24,125 bases of DNA, from NCBI GenBank assembly GCA_029821235.1, contig JALGTT010000032.1:1-24125 (forward strand). Direction: 5' to 3'. The translations under genes were made by a program, and so were the position numbers. Below, piece by piece: positions 1-7,633 of this stretch (positions are counted from its first letter, which is position 1; each line of letters starts with the position of its first letter). Source of the DNA: Candidatus Hebobacteria bacterium (lineage in GTDB: Bacteria; Armatimonadota; Hebobacteria; Hebobacterales; Hebobacteraceae). The notes under the pieces were generated by a model. That model saw only the letters and a program-made list of their open reading frames with translations. It did no database searches and was not told the origin of the DNA.

Positions 1-477
1 GACGTGATCCCCCACCACCACCGCCTCTGCGGGGTCGCAGCCCAGCGCGGCGAGGGCGCGGCGGACGTGGTCGGGGTCGGGCTTCGCGCGGGGCACATCG
101 TTCCGGCTCAACAGCACATCATACGCACCAAGACGCAGCAGCACCCTCTCCGCCGCGGCCCGGCAGTTGCGGGTGATGAGGGCCACCTTGAGGCCGGCCG
201 CGCGAAGTTCCGCCAGCGCCGTATCGGCTCCGGGAAGGAGGGAAGACGAGCGCGCCCCGTGAATTTCGAGTTTCGCCACCGCGTCCTCCGCGTCCGCGCG
301 GAATCCCTCTCCCCGTTCCCCCAGCGCCCCCGCGATCAGTGCGATCCGCTCCACCACCCCGCGCGGCTCGCTGATCTCCCGGACCTCGGCCACCACCGCG
401 CGCATGGCGTCGAAGTCATACGGACAGGTGGCCACCGTTCCGTCCACATCCAGCACCACCGCCTTGAGGGGAGCCAC
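1..477 (-). CDS. HAD-superfamily hydrolase (phosphoglycolate phosphatase-like), 3' end cut by window edge
   Basis: This is a partial gene: 159 codons are visible and the C-terminus runs off the left edge. The translated product shows HAD motif I, DVDGT (about residues 10-14, with nucleophile and acid/base Asp), a cap-like helical stretch, motif II in LITRN, a motif III Lys in PRAKPDPDH, and the motif IV start VVGDH just before the edge. HAD enzymes of this layout dephosphorylate small phosphorylated metabolites; the substrate cannot be read here. I chose the GTG at 477 because it lies five bases past the fabF stop, there is no better start upstream in frame, and motif I then sits at the usual distance from the N-terminus. 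It is probably the last gene of the fatty-acid operon and co-transcribed with fabF. Class confidence is high, specific function low. Confidence 0.85.
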   Translation of the reverse strand, partial: MAPLKAVVLDVDGTVATCPYDFDAMRAVVAEVREISEPRGVVERIALIAGALGERGEGFRADAEDAVAKLEIHGARSSSLLPGADTALAELRAAGLKVALITRNCRAAAERVLLRLGAYDVLLSRNDVPRAKPDPDHVRRALAALGCDPAEAVVVGDHV

Positions 478-482
478 CGCGG

Positions 483-1721
483 CTAGTCCGGCGCCTTCAC
501 CACGAGGGTGGCGTTGTGCCCGCCGAAGCCGAAGGAGTTGGTCATCGCCACCCGCACCTTGGCCTCCCGCGCGGTGTGGGGGACGTAGTCGAGGTCGCAC
601 TCCGGGTCGGGGTCGTCCAGATTGATGGTGGGGGGAATCACTCCCTCGGCGATCGCCTTCAGGCAGGCGATGAGTTCGACCGCGCCGGCGGCCCCCAGCA
701 GGTGGCCGGTGACGGACTTGGTGGAACTGCACGGCACCTCCTTGGCGCGGGCGCCCAGCACGCGCTTCAGGGCCACGGTCTCCGCCGGATCCCCGGTGGG
801 GGTGGCCGTGCCGTGGGTGTTCACATAGTCCACGCGGTCGGCGGAGAGGCCGGCATCCTGGAGGGCCTGCTCCATCGATCTCGCCATGCCGTCCCCGTCG
901 GGGCAGGGGGCGGTCATGTGGTAGGCGTCGGCGGTGGCCCCGTAGCCGACGAGTTCGCCGAGCCATTCGGCCCCCCGGGCGCGCGCGTGCTCCATTTCCT
1001 CCAGCACCACGATGCCCGCGCCCTCGGCCATCACGAACCCGTCCCGCCCGCGGTCGAAGGGCCGGCTGGCGCGCGCGGGCTCGTCGTTGCGGCGGGAGAG
1101 CGCGCGCATGGAGCAGAACCCGCCCACCGCCAGCGGCGAGACCGCGGCCTCGCTTCCGCCGGCGATCATGGCGTCGGCCTGCCCGCGCTGGATGGTCTTC
1201 ATCGCCTCCCCGATGGCGTGGGCGCTGGTGGCGCAGGCGCTGGCGATGCCGTAGTTGGGCCCCCGCGCGCCGAACTCCATCGCCACCCGGCCGGAGGCCA
1301 TGTCCATGATCAGCATGGGGATGAAGAAAGGGCTGATGCGATTCGGGCCCTTCTCCAGCAGCACGCGATGCTGAGCCTCCCAGGTATGGGTGCCGCCGAT
1401 GCCGGAGCCGATCAGCACCCCCACCCGCTCCGAGCCATCACCTTCGATCTCCAGCCCACTGTCCTCGAGCGCCATCTTGGCGGCGGCGACGGCGAGTTGA
1501 ACGAATCTGTCGCTGTGACGGGCATCCCTGGGGCTCATCCAGGCGGAGGGGTCGAAATCCTTGACCTCGCCGGCGATTCGGGAATCGAAAGCAGAGGCGT
1601 CGAAGAGGGTGATTTCCGTGATGCCGGACCGGCCTTCTCGCATTCCCTCCCAGGTTTCATCCGCACCGATGCCCAAGGGGGTGACCGCGCCGATCCCGGT
1701 TACCACTACGCGTCGGTCCAT
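483..1721 (-). CDS. fabF: 3-oxoacyl-[acyl-carrier-protein] synthase II
   Basis: This condensing enzyme elongates acyl-ACP with malonyl-ACP in cytosolic type II fatty-acid synthesis. The 412-residue product has the full thiolase-fold pattern. Cys163 lies in SACATSAHA, His303 in NTHGTATPTGD and His340 in KSVTGHLLGAAG, the same numbering as the catalytic triad of E. coli FabF. The ATG at 1721 is preceded by AGGAGGT at ideal spacing. An in-frame extension upstream to 1784 would be non-conserved and would cross a stem-loop, so I rejected it. It follows acpP by 82 bases and precedes the HAD gene by five. The protein is complete with no missing key residue. FabB is the alternative name within the family, but the acpP-fabF order and the C-H-H numbering favour FabF. 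Confidence 0.97.
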   Translation of the reverse strand: MDRRVVVTGIGAVTPLGIGADETWEGMREGRSGITEITLFDASAFDSRIAGEVKDFDPSAWMSPRDARHSDRFVQLAVAAAKMALEDSGLEIEGDGSERVGVLIGSGIGGTHTWEAQHRVLLEKGPNRISPFFIPMLIMDMASGRVAMEFGARGPNYGIASACATSAHAIGEAMKTIQRGQADAMIAGGSEAAVSPLAVGGFCSMRALSRRNDEPARASRPFDRGRDGFVMAEGAGIVVLEEMEHARARGAEWLGELVGYGATADAYHMTAPCPDGDGMARSMEQALQDAGLSADRVDYVNTHGTATPTGDPAETVALKRVLGARAKEVPCSSTKSVTGHLLGAAGAVELIACLKAIAEGVIPPTINLDDPDPECDLDYVPHTAREAKVRVAMTNSFGFGGHNATLVVKAPD

Positions 1722-1747
1722 GCTACCTCCTGGGGGGTATATCATGC

Positions 1748-1775
1748 GGCCCGGGCGAGGTCTCTCACCCGGGCC
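1748..1775 (-). other. Strong stem-loop between acpP and fabF
   Basis: On the transcribed strand, GGCCCGGGTGAG, a four-base loop AGAC, and CTCGCCCGGGCC form a 12-bp stem with one G-T wobble. It lies 28 bases after the acpP stop and 26 bases before the fabF start. No U-tract follows, so it is more likely a 3' stabiliser or processing element, or a partial attenuator, than a full terminator. Confidence 0.7.
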
Positions 1776-1803
1776 GGACGACACTTGCCCACAGAGGGAG
1801 GGG

Positions 1804-2055
1804 CTACGACCCCGAGCCCTTCTTGGACTCGATGTACTTCACCACATCCCCCACGGTCTTGATGCCGTCGGCGTCCTCCTCCGGGATATCGTCCAGGTCG
1901 AACTTCTCCTCGATCGCCATCAGCAACTCGACCAGCGTCAGCGAGTCCGCCCGGAGATCGTCCTCAAACGAGGAATTTGGTGTGATCGTGTTCCGATCCA
2001 CGTCCAACTGCTCGGCGACCAGTGTCTTGACTTCCTCCAGGATCGCTTCGTCCAT
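1804..2055 (-). CDS. acpP: Acyl carrier protein
   Basis: ACP carries growing acyl chains on a 4'-phosphopantetheine arm. The 83-residue acidic, helical product carries the attachment motif ADSLTLVEL with Ser38, close to the position in known ACPs. The helix II acidic patch (VELLMAIEEKF) is the face recognised by fatty-acid synthase enzymes. I chose the ATG at 2055 because GGAGGAAGG lies just upstream and the product then has the normal family length; the open frame further upstream is GC-rich noise. The gene sits between fabG (156-base gap) and fabF (82-base gap), both longer than other gaps in the operon and both holding stem-loops. This suggests a separate transcript dose or stability for this abundant protein. 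The C-terminal Lys-Lys-Gly-Ser-Gly-Ser tail is slightly unusual. Confidence 0.97.
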   Translation of the reverse strand: MDEAILEEVKTLVAEQLDVDRNTITPNSSFEDDLRADSLTLVELLMAIEEKFDLDDIPEEDADGIKTVGDVVKYIESKKGSGS

Positions 2056-2150
2056 GCGCGCCTTCCTCCATCCATGCAACCTAGCGTGAGTTTCTCGACA
2101 ATGCCGCGAGGCCGCGATTCCGTCCCCGGCCGGCCTCCCGCCTCCTGCCT

Positions 2151-2167
2151 CGGGGACCGCGTCCCCG
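2151..2167 (-). other. Stem-loop in the fabG-acpP gap
   Basis: CGGGGAC and GTCCCCG form a perfect 7-bp stem with a three-base loop upstream of acpP. A weaker 5-bp stem (GCGCC/GGCGC) lies at 2189-2201, just after the fabG stop. There is no U-tract. They may separate fabG and acpP messages, or simply reflect GC-rich spacer. No convincing promoter was found in this gap. Confidence 0.4.
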
Positions 2168-2211
2168 CCCGCGAAAACGCGCCTCCGTGCGCCGAAGGCG
2201 CTCGTCATATA

Positions 2212-2976
2212 TCACATATGCATCCCCCCGTCAACCTGAATCACTTGCCCGGTGAGGTAGCTTCCCGCGGGCGATGTCAGGAAAGCCACTGCCTCCGCAA
2301 CATCCTCCGGCCGCCCCAGGCGCTTGAGGGGGATCATCTCGGCCAGTCGCTCTCTTGCCTCCTCGCTCAACTCGTCCGTCATCGGCGAGATGATGAACCC
2401 GGGGGCGATGGCATTCACCCTGATTCCCCTGGGGGCCAACTCCCGGGCGAGGCTCTTCGTCAGCCCGATCAGGCCCGCCTTGGAGGCGGCGTAGTTGGCC
2501 TGCCCGGCGTTGCCCATCAGTCCCACCACAGAGGCCATATTTACGATGCACCCGGACCGCTGCCGAATCATCACCTTGGCGGCCGCGCGGGCGCAGTAGA
2601 AGGCGCCGTCCAGGTTGATCTCCAGCACCAGTCGCCACTGCTCGTCGGTCATACGGGCCACCAGACCATCGCGCGTCACCCCCGCGTTGTTGACGAGCAC
2701 GTCCAGGCGGCCCAGTTCCCCCACCACCCGTTTGACCATTGCCTCCACCTGGTCCGAGTTGCGCACATCGGCGGTCACCGCCACCGCCTGGCGCCCCATG
2801 GCGCGCACTTCCTCGGCCACCTGCTCGATCTCCTCCGCGCCGGCGGGAATGTCGTTGAGGGCGACGTCCATGTCACGCCCCAGCCGCAGGGCTATCGCCC
2901 GGCCGATGCCGCGCCGCGCCCCGGTCACCAGGGCGACCGGCGTCGCGCTCTGCTCGCGCTCGGATGAACTGGTCAT
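2212..2976 (-). CDS. fabG: 3-oxoacyl-[acyl-carrier-protein] reductase
   Basis: FabG performs the NADPH-dependent reduction of 3-oxoacyl-ACP. The 254-residue product is a classical short-chain dehydrogenase/reductase. It has a nucleotide-binding TGARRGIGRAIA near residues 18-29, the NNAG motif at 96-99, and catalytic Ser149, Tyr162 and Lys166 in the spacing S-x12-Y-x3-K. The C-terminus (TGQVIQVDGGMHM) is typical. The ATG at 2976 overlaps the fabD stop in an ATGA junction, with GGAGG just upstream, so translation is probably coupled. About ten extra residues (MTSSSEREQS) precede the first strand. The position between fabD and acpP makes FabG far more likely than another SDR. Confidence 0.97.
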   Translation of the reverse strand: MTSSSEREQSATPVALVTGARRGIGRAIALRLGRDMDVALNDIPAGAEEIEQVAEEVRAMGRQAVAVTADVRNSDQVEAMVKRVVGELGRLDVLVNNAGVTRDGLVARMTDEQWRLVLEINLDGAFYCARAAAKVMIRQRSGCIVNMASVVGLMGNAGQANYAASKAGLIGLTKSLARELAPRGIRVNAIAPGFIISPMTDELSEEARERLAEMIPLKRLGRPEDVAEAVAFLTSPAGSYLTGQVIQVDGGMHM

Positions 2977-3944
2977 TTGCCAACCTCCTCCACTACCGCC
3001 TCTAGTTCCTCCGGCGTGCCTGCGGGAAGACACCGGATTTCCGCAGATATTCTTCGCATCAGTTTGGTCAGCACCTGCCCCGGCCCCGGCTCCACGAACA
3101 GCGCCACCCCGCGCGCCCGCATGATCCGTACACACTCCGTCCACCGCACGGGACTGGTCATCTGGGCGGCCATCGCCCGCCGCGCCGCCTCCGCCTCCGT
3201 CACCACTTCCGCGGTGGCGTTCACCACCACCGGCACCAGGGGATCACGAAGGGGAACCCGGGCGACCAGGTCGGAGAACGCACGGGCCGCGTCCTCCATC
3301 AGCGGCGAGTGGAAGGCCCCGGACACCCGCAGCGGGATCGTCTTCCCGCCGGCGGCCTTCACCACCTCCCGCAACTCGGCGAGGGCCGACCCCTCCCCGG
3401 ACACGACCACCTGGCCGGGGGAGTTGTAGTTGGCGGGCACCACCACCCCGGCCCTTTCCGCCTCCCGGCATGCCTTGCCCACCTGCTCGTCGGTCAGCCC
3501 CATCACGGCCAACATGCCCCCGGGCCTGCGCTGCCCGGCCTCCTCCATCAGTTCGCCGCGCCGCCGCACCAGCCTCACCGCCTCCTCGAAATCGAGGGCC
3601 CCCGCCGCCACCCACGCGGAAAACTCCCCCAGGCTGTGCCCGGCGACCACCGCGGGGCGCACGCCGCGGTTTCTCAGCGCCGCTTCCCAGGCGAGACAGG
3701 TGGTGAGCAGGGCCGGCTGGGTGACATCGGTGCGCTCGAGCAGGGCCTCGTCCCCGGTGGTGCAGATCTCCGCCAGGTTCATCCCCAGGATCTCGCTCGC
3801 CCGATCGAAGAGAGCGCGCGCCGCGGGGTCCAGAGCGAGCAACGCGGAGGCCATCCCCGGCCGCTGCGAAGCCTGGCCGGGGAAGATGAAGGCGAGCCCC
3901 GACGACGCGGCGGACGATCCGCGGTCTCCGCCGGCCGCTACCAT
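2973..3944 (-). CDS. fabD: Malonyl-CoA:ACP transacylase
   Basis: FabD loads malonyl groups from CoA onto ACP. The 323-residue product shows FPGQASQ (residues 21-27), the nucleophile elbow GHSLGEFSA with Ser104, the substrate Arg in VRRRGELM, and catalytic His212 in GAFHSPLM. The ATG at 3944 lies inside the end of fabH (seven-base overlap) and no other start occurs before the conserved region. The N-terminus therefore carries about 15 extra residues (Ala/Gly/Ser-rich) compared with E. coli FabD. Its stop overlaps the fabG start. All key residues are present. Confidence 0.97.
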   Translation of the reverse strand: MVAAGGDRGSSAASSGLAFIFPGQASQRPGMASALLALDPAARALFDRASEILGMNLAEICTTGDEALLERTDVTQPALLTTCLAWEAALRNRGVRPAVVAGHSLGEFSAWVAAGALDFEEAVRLVRRRGELMEEAGQRRPGGMLAVMGLTDEQVGKACREAERAGVVVPANYNSPGQVVVSGEGSALAELREVVKAAGGKTIPLRVSGAFHSPLMEDAARAFSDLVARVPLRDPLVPVVVNATAEVVTEAEAARRAMAAQMTSPVRWTECVRIMRARGVALFVEPGPGQVLTKLMRRISAEIRCLPAGTPEELEAVVEEVGK

Positions 3945-4930
3945 CGCAGCACCATCGAGCCCCAGGCGAGGCCCGCGCCGAAGCTGGACAGCAGCACGTG
4001 ATCGCCCGGCTTGATGCGCCCCTCCTTCACCGCCTCGTCCAGGGCGAGAGGAATGGAGGCGGAGGAGGTGTTGCCATAGCGATCGAGGTTGGTGATGAAG
4101 CGCTCGTAGGGAAGATCGAACCGCTTGGCGGAGGCCTCGATGATGCGGTAGTTGGCCTGGTGGGGCACCACCACATCGATGTCCTTCATGCTCAGGCCGG
4201 CCTTGGCCACCGCCTCCTCGGAGGACTCGGCCATCGCCCGCACCGCGAACTTGAACACCTCCTGGCCGTTCATGCTCAGATAGTGCTGTCTCCGGGCAAG
4301 GGTCTCCGGGGTGACGGGGAGACGGGAACCGCCCGCGGGGATCTCCAGCGCGTGGGCATTGGTTCCATCATTTCCCAGCGCATAGGAGAGCACGCCCCTC
4401 CCCTGCTCCACGGGCCCCACCACCGCCGCGCCGGAGGCATCGCCGAAGAGAACGCAGGTGCTGCGGTCCTCCCAGTCGGTGATCTTGGAGAGCGTCTCGG
4501 CCGCCACCACCAGGGCATGGTCGTAGACCCCGGTGGCGATCATCTCCCTCGCCACCGCCAGTCCATACACGAATCCCGTGCATCCCACCACCAGGTCGAA
4601 GGCGGCCGCGCCCGGGGCTCCGAGCCGGTGTTGCAGCAGGGAGGCGGTGCAGGGGAAGATAGTGTCGGGGGTCACGGTGGCGACAATTATCAACTGGATA
4701 TCGGAGGCGGCCATGCCGGCGGCATCCAACGCGCGCCGGGCGCTCTCCATGCCGAGATCGGAGGCGGCGGTGTCCGCGTCTGCGATTCGTCGCTCGCGGA
4801 TGCCGGTGCGGGTTCGGATCCACTCATCCGTGGTGTCCACCATCTTCTCGAGATCGAAGTTGGTGAGCACCTTCGCGGGTGTGAAGGAGCCGGTTCCGAT
4901 GATGCCAACAGAACGTAGTGATGAATTCAA
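3938..4930 (-). CDS. fabH: 3-oxoacyl-[acyl-carrier-protein] synthase III
   Basis: FabH starts fatty-acid synthesis by condensing an acyl-CoA with malonyl-ACP. The 330-residue product has the C-H-N triad: Cys117 in VVGCTGFVYGL, His257 in VVPHQANYRI, and Asn287 in LDRYGNTSSAS. The start is TTG at 4930, overlapping the plsX stop in a TTGA junction. No ATG or GTG lies between it and the conserved beta strand (VGIIGTGSF), so TTG is well supported, although the upstream GA-rich sequence (GAGAGAGCGAG) is only a moderate ribosome-binding site. Translational coupling to plsX is likely. Whether it prefers acetyl or branched-chain primers cannot be read from the sequence. Confidence 0.96.
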   Translation of the reverse strand: MNSSLRSVGIIGTGSFTPAKVLTNFDLEKMVDTTDEWIRTRTGIRERRIADADTAASDLGMESARRALDAAGMAASDIQLIIVATVTPDTIFPCTASLLQHRLGAPGAAAFDLVVGCTGFVYGLAVAREMIATGVYDHALVVAAETLSKITDWEDRSTCVLFGDASGAAVVGPVEQGRGVLSYALGNDGTNAHALEIPAGGSRLPVTPETLARRQHYLSMNGQEVFKFAVRAMAESSEEAVAKAGLSMKDIDVVVPHQANYRIIEASAKRFDLPYERFITNLDRYGNTSSASIPLALDEAVKEGRIKPGDHVLLSSFGAGLAWGSMVLRW

Positions 4931-5985
4931 CCGTGCAGCTCGCTCTCTCTTTCCCCGCCCGACCCCACGGCCACCCGGGAGTCAGCGCTCTTCCCGCCGA
5001 AGCGGTCCCTCAACGCCTCGATGACCTGCCGATCGGAGAGTTCCTTCGCCACCCGCAGCGCGCTCGCCACCGCGCTGGCGTTGGAGCGGCCGTGGCCGAT
5101 CACCACCACGCCATTCACGCCCAGCAGCAGCGCGCCCCCGTGGGAGGCGTAGTTGAGTTCCCGCGCCAGCCCCCTCAGCGCCGGCCGGCAGAGCAGCGCG
5201 CCCAGACGACTCCTCCAGTTCGACGCCAGGGAGTCCTTGACCATCTCGAAGAAGAGTTCCGCGTATCCCTCCACCGTCTTCAGCAACACGTTGCCCGTGA
5301 ACCCGTCGCAGACCACCACCTCCACCTTGCCTCTGGCCACGTCCTGCCCCTCGATGTTGCCGACGAAATTGAGTTCCGACTCCTGCAGCAACGGCAGCGT
5401 CTGCTTGATCAGCGCGTTCCCCTTGGAGGGTTCCTCTCCGATGCTCAACAACCCCACCCGCGGACGATCCGCCTGGAGCATGCACCGGGCATATTGCTCG
5501 CCGATGCGCGCGAAGGCCAGCAGGTGCTCCGGCCGGGCGTCCACGGTGGCCCCCACGTCGAGCACCACCGCTCTCCCGCGGCGGCTCGGCAGGAGAGAGG
5601 CGATGGCCGGCCTCTCCACGCCGGGCAGCAGCCCCAGCCTCACCAACGCGGCCCCGGTGACGGCCCCGGAGTTTCCGGCGGACACCACGCCACAGGCGCG
5701 GCCCTCTTTCACCAGGTTGACGGCCACCATTACCGAGGAGTCGCGCTTGCGCAGCAGCGCTTGCCCCGGGGATTCGTCCATGCCGATGATTTCGCCGGAG
5801 TGCACCACCTCGAGACCCGGCGGGTGGTGATGCTTGGCCAACTCCGCCTTCAGCCGCGCCTCATCGCCCACCAACACCACTGGAATGGAATACTCCCTGG
5901 CCGCCCGCACTGCGCCGGCCACCGTCGCCTCGGGGGCTCGGTCCCCTCCCATGGCATCCAACGCCACTGGTCTCGTCGCACTCAA
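4927..5985 (-). CDS. plsX: Phosphate acyltransferase PlsX
   Basis: PlsX converts acyl-ACP to acyl-phosphate, linking fatty-acid and phospholipid synthesis; it is a peripheral membrane enzyme. The 352-residue product begins with the family hallmark VALDAMGGDRAPEATV and includes VSAGNSGAV, DVGATVDARPEHL, GLLSIGEEPSKGN and VCDGFTGNVLLKT, all typical. The start is TTG at 5985 with GGGAGG about nine bases upstream; the next in-frame candidate, a GTG, would remove residues just before the conserved strand. It overlaps fabH by four bases. The 231 bases between it and rpmF are GC-rich and show no gene; they could hold an internal promoter, but none is convincing. Confidence 0.97.
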   Translation of the reverse strand: MSATRPVALDAMGGDRAPEATVAGAVRAAREYSIPVVLVGDEARLKAELAKHHHPPGLEVVHSGEIIGMDESPGQALLRKRDSSVMVAVNLVKEGRACGVVSAGNSGAVTGAALVRLGLLPGVERPAIASLLPSRRGRAVVLDVGATVDARPEHLLAFARIGEQYARCMLQADRPRVGLLSIGEEPSKGNALIKQTLPLLQESELNFVGNIEGQDVARGKVEVVVCDGFTGNVLLKTVEGYAELFFEMVKDSLASNWRSRLGALLCRPALRGLARELNYASHGGALLLGVNGVVVIGHGRSNASAVASALRVAKELSDRQVIEALRDRFGGKSADSRVAVGSGGERESELHG

Positions 5986-6216
5986 TACCGCGCGCCTCCC
6001 GCAGTCTCACCCGCGGCCCGCACTGGTGTCTCCCTCTTCCGACCGCGTGCCCTTTTCCTTACCTCCACCGTTACCACAACCCCCGCTGCCGGCCATATAG
6101 GAATTCGGAGCCCGGGCCCAGGCCGGGGTGCCGCCTGTGGGCACGGTGTCCCGCGTCGGTGGGGCCGGTCTGGAGCCGCGGGCCTCGGCGGCCGGCGCCT
6201 GGAGGCAGGAGAAAAG

Positions 6217-6417
6217 TCAGCTTCGTCCTCGATGGACGTGAGGCTTGATCTCCACCACCTGCCGCCCCGCATAGTTCCCGCAGGCCGGGCAGGCTTGATG
6301 CGCGAGCTTGAGCGCCCTGCAATCGGGGCAGGGGATCAAGTTCGGCGCCTTCGCCTTCCAATTGGCTCGCCGCTTGTTCTGACGGCTTACTGAATGTCGT
6401 CTCTTTGGTAGTGGCAC
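6217..6417 (-). CDS. rpmF: 50S ribosomal protein bL32
   Basis: This is a 66-residue basic ribosomal protein. PLPKRRHSVSRQNKRRANWK matches the conserved bL32 N-terminus, followed by KAPNL and a zinc-binding four-cysteine pattern (Cys30, Cys33, Cys43, Cys46), so this is the zinc-containing form. The start is GTG at 6417 with AGGATGAGGA upstream. It sits 53 bases after the DUF177 gene and before plsX, the usual bacterial gene order. The C-terminal tail (VEIKPHVHRGRS) is a few residues longer than in many homologues. Confidence 0.97.
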   Translation of the reverse strand: MPLPKRRHSVSRQNKRRANWKAKAPNLIPCPDCRALKLAHQACPACGNYAGRQVVEIKPHVHRGRS

Positions 6418-6470
6418 GACTTCCTCATCCTTTCAACTGTCTCCCGGGGCCGACCACACTCCACGCCCGC

Positions 6471-6995
6471 TCAATCTCTCCGCGCGCCGCCCTTCAGGAG
6501 CTCGCCGAGCTTCGCCCATCTCTCATCGCCCGGGGCGACCGCACACTCGCACTGAGCGAGGTTCAGGTCCGCCCCGCACTGAGGGCAGATGCCGCGGCAG
6601 TCCGGCCGGCACAGGAACGACATCGGCATGCCGGCCACCACCTGCTGTCTCACGAATTCGTGTGCGTCCAGCACATAGTCGCTGATGGCGGCCAACTCGG
6701 GTTCGTCCCGGTCAATCGTCTGTATATCGTCGCCCGCGCCCTCGGAGGCGAACTCCTCCTCGATCTCAAGGTCCATCTCTTGCTCGCCCTCGGACAGGCA
6801 GCGGACACAGGTGAGCTTCAACGTGGCCCGCAATCGGCCCCTGATCAACAGCAGCGAGCCAGCGTTCTCGACGGTCAACTCCCCGGTCACCGGGCCGACG
6901 CAGGCCGCTCCCTCGGAGGCGCGAATACGCTCGGAGATGGCGAACCGTCCCCGCGCGCCCGGCGTGCCTGCGATGTTGGCGAGGTCAATCTTCAA
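6471..6995 (-). CDS. DUF177 family protein (YceD-like)
   Basis: This 174-residue protein is of the DUF177/YceD type. Homologues sit directly upstream of rpmF and have been linked to large-ribosomal-subunit or 23S rRNA accumulation in some bacteria and plastids; the molecular role is not settled. It shows the conserved core cysteine pair TCVRCLSEGEQEM (Cys63, Cys66), the acidic middle, and a second cluster with FLCRPDCRGICPQCG (Cys129, 133, 137, 140) followed by CEC, probably metal binding. The start is TTG at 6995: an in-frame TGA lies six bases upstream, so nothing earlier is possible, and GGTGAG gives a ribosome-binding site. It is the first gene of the leftward operon, about 90 bases from the promoter. 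Confidence 0.92.
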   Translation of the reverse strand: MKIDLANIAGTPGARGRFAISERIRASEGAACVGPVTGELTVENAGSLLLIRGRLRATLKLTCVRCLSEGEQEMDLEIEEEFASEGAGDDIQTIDRDEPELAAISDYVLDAHEFVRQQVVAGMPMSFLCRPDCRGICPQCGADLNLAQCECAVAPGDERWAKLGELLKGGARRD

Positions 6996-7094
6996 ACTTG
7001 CTCACCGTTCCTCGACACCCACCGCAGAACCGGGCCCGGCGCCGCCACACGGAGGCATGCCAGCCCCGGCAGGGGTCCGGCCCTGCGCTATTGC

Positions 7095-7123
7095 ATCATA
7101 GGCGGGCACGGCAAGCGTGTCAA
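7095..7123 (-). promoter_or_regulatory. Near-consensus sigma-70 promoter for the DUF177-rpmF-plsX-fab operon
   Basis: Read leftward, TTGACA (7118-7123), a 17-base spacer and TATGAT (7095-7100) match the housekeeping promoter at 11 of 12 positions. The predicted start is near 7088, leaving about 90 bases of leader before the DUF177 TTG. Between the hexamers lies a small inverted repeat, CACG-5-CGTG, which could be an operator. No FapR or FadR gene is in the window. Confidence 0.8.
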
Positions 7124-7168
7124 GTTCGACGCGTAGGCGGGCACGGCAAGCGTGTCAAGTTCGACGCG
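7099..7168. repeat. Two tandem copies of a 35-bp unit carrying the operon promoter -35 region
   Basis: The 35-base unit at 7099-7133 is repeated exactly and immediately at 7134-7168. Each copy carries TTGACA on the minus strand plus the 17-base spacer. Only the copy next to the operon runs into a proper -10 (TATGAT); the outer copy is followed by TACGCG because the repeat junction falls inside the -10. The exact identity points to a recent duplication, or to assembly duplication. Confidence 0.9.
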
Positions 7169-7633
7169 GTCTGCGCCCTGCAGAGAGCCGTCACCCCCTG
7201 ATTCGCGCCACCGCGCGCGGAACGGCACACCCGCGCGCCGGTTTCTCCCTGAGCCTGGCCTGGGGGCCGAAGACCAACGACAGCCACCATGTGGGCCACA
7301 CTGAGCGCGGGGGGAACGCCCGGCGTTGGTATCCGGCCAGATGAAATGTGGAATAACACAGTAGTCACAGGGGAGCGCAGATTTCCCCCGTTCCGGGCAA
7401 ATCGCGCTCCGGGCAACGGCAGCGCGGGATTCAATAGTGTGCCTTCGCCTTCGGGCCGCAGCCACTGCGGCTGCGGAGTATGAGTCCGAGCGAGGCGAGG
7501 GCGGCGGCCGGGGTTCACGTTCGGGGACAACGACGAATGGCGCCGGGCGGAGAGCCGCCGGGCGGCTTGTCCCACGCTGCTGTTCGCGGCAACACGCGCG
7601 GGCCGAGTCGCCGCGCAGGCAGGTTAGGAGGCC
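7169..7633. other. Intergenic region between divergent operons, no supported gene
   Basis: No open frame here has a good start, ribosome-binding site and protein-like composition. It holds an 8-bp stem-loop (CCGCAGCC, loop ACTGC, GGCTGCGG) at 7456-7476, a 9-bp direct repeat TCCGGGCAA at 7392-7400 and 7408-7416, and a 10-bp direct repeat CGCCGGGCGG at 7541-7550 and 7556-7565. A weak rightward promoter candidate is TTGGTA (7326-7331), 17 bases, TGGAAT (7349-7354). It presumably contains the promoter of the mglA-pil operon, but I cannot place that firmly. Confidence 0.5.

Noticed and set aside
5986..6272. Arg/Pro-rich open frame in the rpmF-plsX gap, minus strand
   Set aside because: Composition is that of translated GC-rich non-coding DNA, and it overlaps the rpmF end in another frame.
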